From: Veillonella sp.
GTDB lineage: Bacteria; Bacillota; Negativicutes; Veillonellales; Veillonellaceae
Assembly: GCF_015058545.1 (NCBI RefSeq)
Contig: NZ_SVCB01000095.1
Location: forward strand, 1-8,638
Direction of reading: 5' to 3'
Length of the DNA: 8,638 bases
Part shown: piece by piece, positions 6,230 through 8,638 of the stretch
Numbering within the stretch: the first letter of the stretch is position 1
Layout of the letters: each line of letters begins with the position of its first letter
The notes under the pieces: model-generated
Database searches by the model: none
Seen by the model: only the letters and a program-made list of their open reading frames with translations
Told to the model about the DNA's origin: nothing
Position numbers and translations under genes: made by a program

Positions 6230-6257
6230 ATGTTTCATGGCTCTATATTGCTGCTAT

Positions 6258-6307
6258 GACGTTAAGAAATATAAATACCCCATACGACGTTAAGAAATAT
6301 AAATACC
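6258..6307. repeat. Direct repeat of 22 bases with a 28-base period after tmcAL
   Basis: Bases 6258-6279 and 6286-6307 are identical (each begins GACGTTAAGAAAT and ends AAATACC). Extending 3 bases to the left adds one mismatch. The two copies sit between the tmcAL stop and its terminator, the second directly abutting the terminator stem. This looks like a recent 28-base duplication. The copies are AT-rich with no evident protein or RNA motif. Confidence 0.9.
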
Positions 6308-6342
6308 AAAAGGACATTGCCCAAATAAGGCAATGTCCTTTT
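6308..6342. terminator. Bidirectional intrinsic terminator between tmcAL and pyrR
   Basis: A perfect 14-bp stem, AAAAGGACATTGCC (6308-6321) pairing with 6329-6342, with a 7-base loop. The A/T outer arms give a T-run on either strand (CCTTTTATTTG on plus, CCTTTTGGTATTT on minus). It lies between the ends of two convergent genes and should stop both tmcAL and lspA-rluD-pyrR transcripts. Confidence 0.93.
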
Positions 6343-6387
6343 ATTTGTTATAAACCGAAGTTTCCGGCTATTATCATATTTTCAGGC

Positions 6388-6906
6388 TTACGAAATGGTA
6401 ACGCTATCTTCGCCGTCCTGCTCTTTTACATTTACGCGCACGGTTTCCATATGAGACGTAGGAATATTTTTCCCCACATAATCGGCTCGAATCGGTAATT
6501 CGCGATGTCCTCGATCAACGAGAACAGCTAATTGAATAGCCCGCGGTCTGCCCACTTCCATTAAGGCATTAAGGGCGGAACGAATGGTTCGCCCCGTATA
6601 GAGAACATCATCTACCAAAATAACCAATTTCCCCGTCGTATCTAACGTGAACGGTGGTCCTTCTTTGCCCTTGGTCGTTCTGTCATCACGGTACATAGCC
6701 ACGTTGATAGTTGCCACATCAATATGCACGCCTTCGATAGCTTCAATCTGAGCTTGTAAGCGCTCCGCTAAATAAATACCGCGCCGTTCAATGCCTAAAA
6801 TGAGTGCATTTTCCAGACCTTTATTACGTTCTAAAATTTCATGGCTAATGCGGCGAATGGCCCGCATCATAGCCTGTTCATCCATTAGAATTCGTTTTTC
6901 CTGCAT
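6388..6906 (-). CDS. pyrR: Bifunctional PyrR: pyr operon regulator / uracil phosphoribosyltransferase
   Basis: PyrR binds UMP and pyr mRNA to cause attenuation, and most homologues also convert uracil plus PRPP to UMP. From the chosen start it is 172 residues. Seen: RILMDEQAMMRAI near the N-terminus, GIERRG (38-43), MYRDDR (71-76) and the PRPP loop VILVDDVLYTGRT (95-107), which is diagnostic for PyrR within the phosphoribosyltransferases. I chose the ATG at 6906 because AAGGAG lies 6 bases upstream and the protein then begins like its relatives. An upstream ATG at 6939 would overlap rluD by 23 bases and add 11 unrelated residues. The start is 10 bases after the rluD stop, leaving no room for a pyr attenuator before it. 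The operon ends here, so the regulated pyr genes must lie elsewhere. Confidence 0.95.
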   Translation of the reverse strand: MQEKRILMDEQAMMRAIRRISHEILERNKGLENALILGIERRGIYLAERLQAQIEAIEGVHIDVATINVAMYRDDRTTKGKEGPPFTLDTTGKLVILVDDVLYTGRTIRSALNALMEVGRPRAIQLAVLVDRGHRELPIRADYVGKNIPTSHMETVRVNVKEQDGEDSVTIS

Positions 6907-6912
6907 AGCTGA

Positions 6913-6918
6913 CTCCTT
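6913..6918 (-). promoter_or_regulatory. Ribosome binding site of pyrR, overlapping the rluD stop
   Basis: Minus strand AAGGAG, 6 bases before the ATG at 6906. Its AA belongs to the rluD stop codon (TAAGGAG), so ribosomes ending rluD finish on the pyrR initiation site. This decides the pyrR start and suggests coupling. Confidence 0.85.
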
Positions 6919-7930
6919 ATACATTATGAGTTTTAGCATAGTCTAAGCAAGCTAAAAAGTCCTCCGGTAATGGCGCTTCAAAATACATATCCTGCCCCGA
7001 AATAGGGTGTTTCAAGGCTAAACTGAAGGAATGTAAGGCTTGCCCTTCAATAGGAAACTCCATCTTACGATAGCCGTAGAACGGATCGTTGACCACCGGA
7101 TGGCCGATATGGGCAAAATGAACGCGAATCTGATGTGTCCGGCCTGTTTCCAGTACACATTGAACCAAGGTGTGTTTGCCGAATCGTTCTACAACCGTAA
7201 AATGCGTAATCGCTTCCTTGCTGTTTTCAAAAACAACAGCCATTTTCATTCTGTCTTTCGGATGACGTCCGATAGGCGCCTTAATCGTGCCTCGTTCTTC
7301 CACAATATTGCCGTGTACCAATGCATAATAGGTACGCGTTGCCGAATGGGCTTTTACCTGTTCAGCCAAACCGATGTGGGCCAAATCATTCTTCGCCGCC
7401 ATCATGACGCCCGATGTATCTTTATCGAGTCGATGAACGATGCCCGGGCGAATTTCACCATTAATTCCCGATAAATCCTTACAATGGAATAATAAAGCAT
7501 TTACCAGTGTGCCCGTATAATTACCTACCGCCGGATGCACTACCATACCACGCGGTTTATTGATGATAATAATATCGTGTTCTTCATAGAGGATATCTAG
7601 GGGAATATCTTCCGGTTTTACTTCAACCGCTTGCGGCTTCGGCACGGCCACAAAAATCTTTGAACCGGCCGTAAGCTTTAAATTGCTTTTGGCCGCTTTT
7701 TGATTAACCGTAACAGCCCCGCATTTAATCAATTGTTGTACATAACTGCGAGACCCTTCCATAATCGATGTTAAATATACATCTAGTCGTTCCCCTTCTT
7801 TATCGTCCGGAACAGTTAATGTAAGAGTCTTATCAATCCCTGTATTGCCATCCACTGCTTCCATCGTATCCAAAGCTTCATCCATATCTTGCAAAGATTC
7901 ATCCATAGTATGTAAAGTATCTGATTTCAT
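6917..7930 (-). CDS. rluD: RluA/RluD family 23S rRNA pseudouridine synthase with acidic N-terminal extension
   Basis: Isomerises uridines to pseudouridine in large-subunit rRNA; Bacillus has the orthologous gene (ylyB) at the same place between lspA and pyrR. The exact target uridines cannot be told from sequence. 337 residues: an S4 RNA-binding domain at about 46-95 (EGERLDVYL onward) and the RluA catalytic domain from about 110, with GIVHRLDKDTSG at 163-174 and catalytic D169. RTHQIRVHFAHIGHPVVND follows later. Before the S4 domain is an unusual acidic stretch of about 40 residues with three heptads (leucine at 6, 13, 20; methionine at 9, 16, 23), probably a short amphipathic helix or coiled coil. 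The start ATG shares one base with the lspA stop (TAATG) and has a near-perfect AAGGAGG six bases upstream, so this extension is very likely translated. Confidence 0.94.
   Translation of the reverse strand: MKSDTLHTMDESLQDMDEALDTMEAVDGNTGIDKTLTLTVPDDKEGERLDVYLTSIMEGSRSYVQQLIKCGAVTVNQKAAKSNLKLTAGSKIFVAVPKPQAVEVKPEDIPLDILYEEHDIIIINKPRGMVVHPAVGNYTGTLVNALLFHCKDLSGINGEIRPGIVHRLDKDTSGVMMAAKNDLAHIGLAEQVKAHSATRTYYALVHGNIVEERGTIKAPIGRHPKDRMKMAVVFENSKEAITHFTVVERFGKHTLVQCVLETGRTHQIRVHFAHIGHPVVNDPFYGYRKMEFPIEGQALHSFSLALKHPISGQDMYFEAPLPEDFLACLDYAKTHNV
7859..7921 (-). repeat. Three 21-bp in-frame repeats in the 5' end of rluD
   Basis: Read on the minus strand, 7921-7901, 7900-7880 and 7879-7859 are three successive 21-base units coding DTLHTMD, ESLQDMD and EALDTME. 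The last two are closest at DNA level, both beginning GAA and sharing CTTTG and the ATG. They have diverged but keep exact length and frame. The result is a heptad pattern of acidic residues with Leu/Met at fixed positions. Confidence 0.8.
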
Positions 7931-8382
7931 TACTTACCTCCTTCATGCGGTGTTCGCCAAACATGAATCGCCAATAGCACCACACCGACACAAATCCCGA
8001 TATCGGCTACATTAAAAATGGGCCATATGCGAAAATCAAAGAAATCCACTACGGCGCCCAAATGATATCGGTCCCAGCCATTGCCCAGAGCACCACTAAC
8101 CAATAAGGCGGTCCCCAATTTTGTAAATACATCGCCATTTAAAATATATCGGCGAAAATACCATAAGACACCGAGTAAGACAACGACTATGGCCAAGAAA
8201 AAAAGCCGCTGATTTGCCAATATGCCAAAGGCCGCGCCTTTATTTAAAATATATGTCAAATGAAAGACATTAGGTATGACCGGTAAGGATTCCCCCAGCA
8301 GGAACGATGCCTGCACCCATTGCTTTGTCAATTGATCTAATACGAACCATGCAATACCAATTATAATATACACTCTATCCAT
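7930..8382 (-). CDS. lspA: Lipoprotein signal peptidase II
   Basis: Inner-membrane aspartyl protease that removes signal peptides from diacylglyceryl-modified prolipoproteins. At 150 residues it has typical length, with four membrane segments at about 5-20, 60-76, 86-101 and 120-142. Conserved boxes: LDQLTK (15-20), FHLTYILNKGAAFG (40-53), GALGNGWDR (97-105) with catalytic D104, VVDFFDF (111-117), and FNVADI (123-128) with catalytic D127. The start is ambiguous. The ATG at 8382 directly abuts AAAGG with no spacing, whereas a GTG three codons later (8373) has the same AAAGG 9 bases upstream and would give a 147-residue protein. An in-frame TAA two codons before the ATG excludes a longer form. 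First gene of lspA-rluD-pyrR; its stop overlaps the rluD start. Confidence 0.96.
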   Translation of the reverse strand: MDRVYIIIGIAWFVLDQLTKQWVQASFLLGESLPVIPNVFHLTYILNKGAAFGILANQRLFFLAIVVVLLGVLWYFRRYILNGDVFTKLGTALLVSGALGNGWDRYHLGAVVDFFDFRIWPIFNVADIGICVGVVLLAIHVWRTPHEGGK

Positions 8383-8387
8383 CCTTT
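8383..8387 (-). promoter_or_regulatory. Possible ribosome binding site of lspA, pointing to a GTG start
   Basis: Minus strand AAAGG touches the ATG at 8382 (zero spacing, too close for normal initiation) but is 9 bases from the in-frame GTG at 8373. Weak on its own, but it is the only Shine-Dalgarno-like sequence nearby. Confidence 0.45.
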
Positions 8388-8417
8388 ATCAGTTTATAGT
8401 CTAGTCAGTTTATTCTT

Positions 8418-8449
8418 AAATGCCTGTACGCCATATCATCAGGGCATTT
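8418..8449 (-). other. Hairpin in the lspA leader
   Basis: AAATGCCTG (8418-8426) pairs with CAGGGCATTT (8440-8449), giving 9 bp with one bulged G and a 13-base loop. It would lie within the roughly 70-base lspA leader. No T-run follows the stem on the minus strand, so it is not a terminator. Function unknown. Confidence 0.5.
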
Positions 8450-8461
8450 CCTTTACTATGT

Positions 8462-8491
8462 ATTATGACATAAAACGCTTGGTTTGGTCTA
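8462..8491 (-). promoter_or_regulatory. Candidate promoter of lspA-rluD-pyrR
   Basis: Minus strand: -35-like TAGACC (8491-8486), an 18-base spacer, then CATAAT (8467-8462) preceded by TGT, an extended -10. Transcription would begin near 8455. Consensus match is moderate. Confidence 0.5.
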
Positions 8492-8526
8492 CTCTATATA
8501 AAAAAGGGTTCTATAATTTATTTTGG

Positions 8527-8578
8527 GGCGCTAAAGAGAAACGCTAGTTGCGTGTCCTCTTGGCGCCTACTTTTTTTT
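8527..8578 (+). terminator. Plus-strand intrinsic terminator with no plus-strand gene before it
   Basis: GGCGC (8527-8531) pairs with GCGCC (8563-8567). The helix continues through T-G, A-T, A-T, a bulged A, GAG/CTC, a small internal loop and ACGC/GCGT, closing a 5-base loop (8545-8549), about 15 pairs in all. Three bases after the stem comes a run of eight T (8571-8578). That is a textbook Rho-independent terminator reading rightwards. On the minus strand the stem is followed by CCAAAATAAA, not a T-run, so it is one-directional. Confidence 0.8.
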
Positions 8579-8638
8579 GCACAAAAAAAGATATATTGAA
8601 TAAAATCCGATACAATAAAGGTGCTAACAATTAACGAA

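Noticed and set aside
6907..6939. Longer PyrR starting at the ATG at 6939
   Set aside because: It overlaps rluD by 23 bases, adds residues not typical of PyrR, and ignores the AAGGAG six bases before 6906.
7040..7474. A 144-codon plus-strand open frame inside rluD
   Set aside because: Antisense shadow of the catalytic domain of rluD; no promoter, no Shine-Dalgarno sequence and no recognisable protein family.
8389..8413. Nine-base direct repeat TCAGTTTAT at 16-base spacing in the lspA leader
   Set aside because: Short and AT-rich; could be an operator but nothing else supports it.
8611..8616. TACAAT as a -10 for a plus-strand gene beyond the window
   Set aside because: No -35 at a proper distance, and the downstream gene is not visible; kept only as a possibility behind the attenuator idea.

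Overview
The window reads as a compact piece of chromosome from a Gram-positive-related bacterium (Bacillota/Firmicutes). Strong AAGGAG-type ribosome binding sites, TATAAT-type promoters and gene orders known from that phylum (maf-radC-mreB-mreC; lspA-rluD-pyrR; tmcAL next to ackA) support this. The moderate G+C content and protein flavour suggest the Negativicutes (Veillonella/Dialister/Megasphaera relatives). That finer placement is an impression, not something proven here. I see no prophage, transposon, CRISPR, rRNA or tRNA.

Layout. Nine genes lie on the minus strand and one on the plus strand. From right to left: lspA-rluD-pyrR (8382-6388) is a tightly packed operon for lipoprotein signal peptide cleavage, rRNA pseudouridylation and pyrimidine sensing. 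tmcAL (5003-6229, plus strand) converges on pyrR, with a shared bidirectional terminator between them. It diverges from a small lipoprotein gene followed 3 bases later by ackA (4753-2975). Next come maf (2864-2283), radC (2144-1446), mreB (1171-134) and the first 44 codons of mreC, which runs off the left edge.

Functional logic. The left block is the cell-shape/septum neighbourhood: MreB filament and MreC scaffold, with Maf and RadC as common companions. The middle block pairs acetate kinase with tmcAL, whose product is an acetate-consuming tRNA-modifying enzyme. The right block makes LspA, needed to mature lipoproteins such as the one encoded before ackA.

Non-coding DNA. No gene-free stretch exceeds 300 bases. 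The longest are 1172-1445 (two candidate mreB promoters, otherwise nothing recognisable), 4754-5002 (back-to-back promoters in AT-rich DNA) and 8383-8638 (lspA leader plus an unexplained plus-strand terminator hairpin). The most striking non-coding element is an array of exactly ten 13-bp tandem repeats filling almost the whole maf-radC gap (2152-2281). Other unexplained structures are a perfect 12-bp hairpin in the ackA-maf gap, a plus-strand terminator with no plus-strand gene in front of it, and a 21-bp triplication that writes a heptad repeat into the N-terminus of RluD. I did not find a convincing new multi-gene system; the genes are housekeeping ones and the novelty lies in these small elements.
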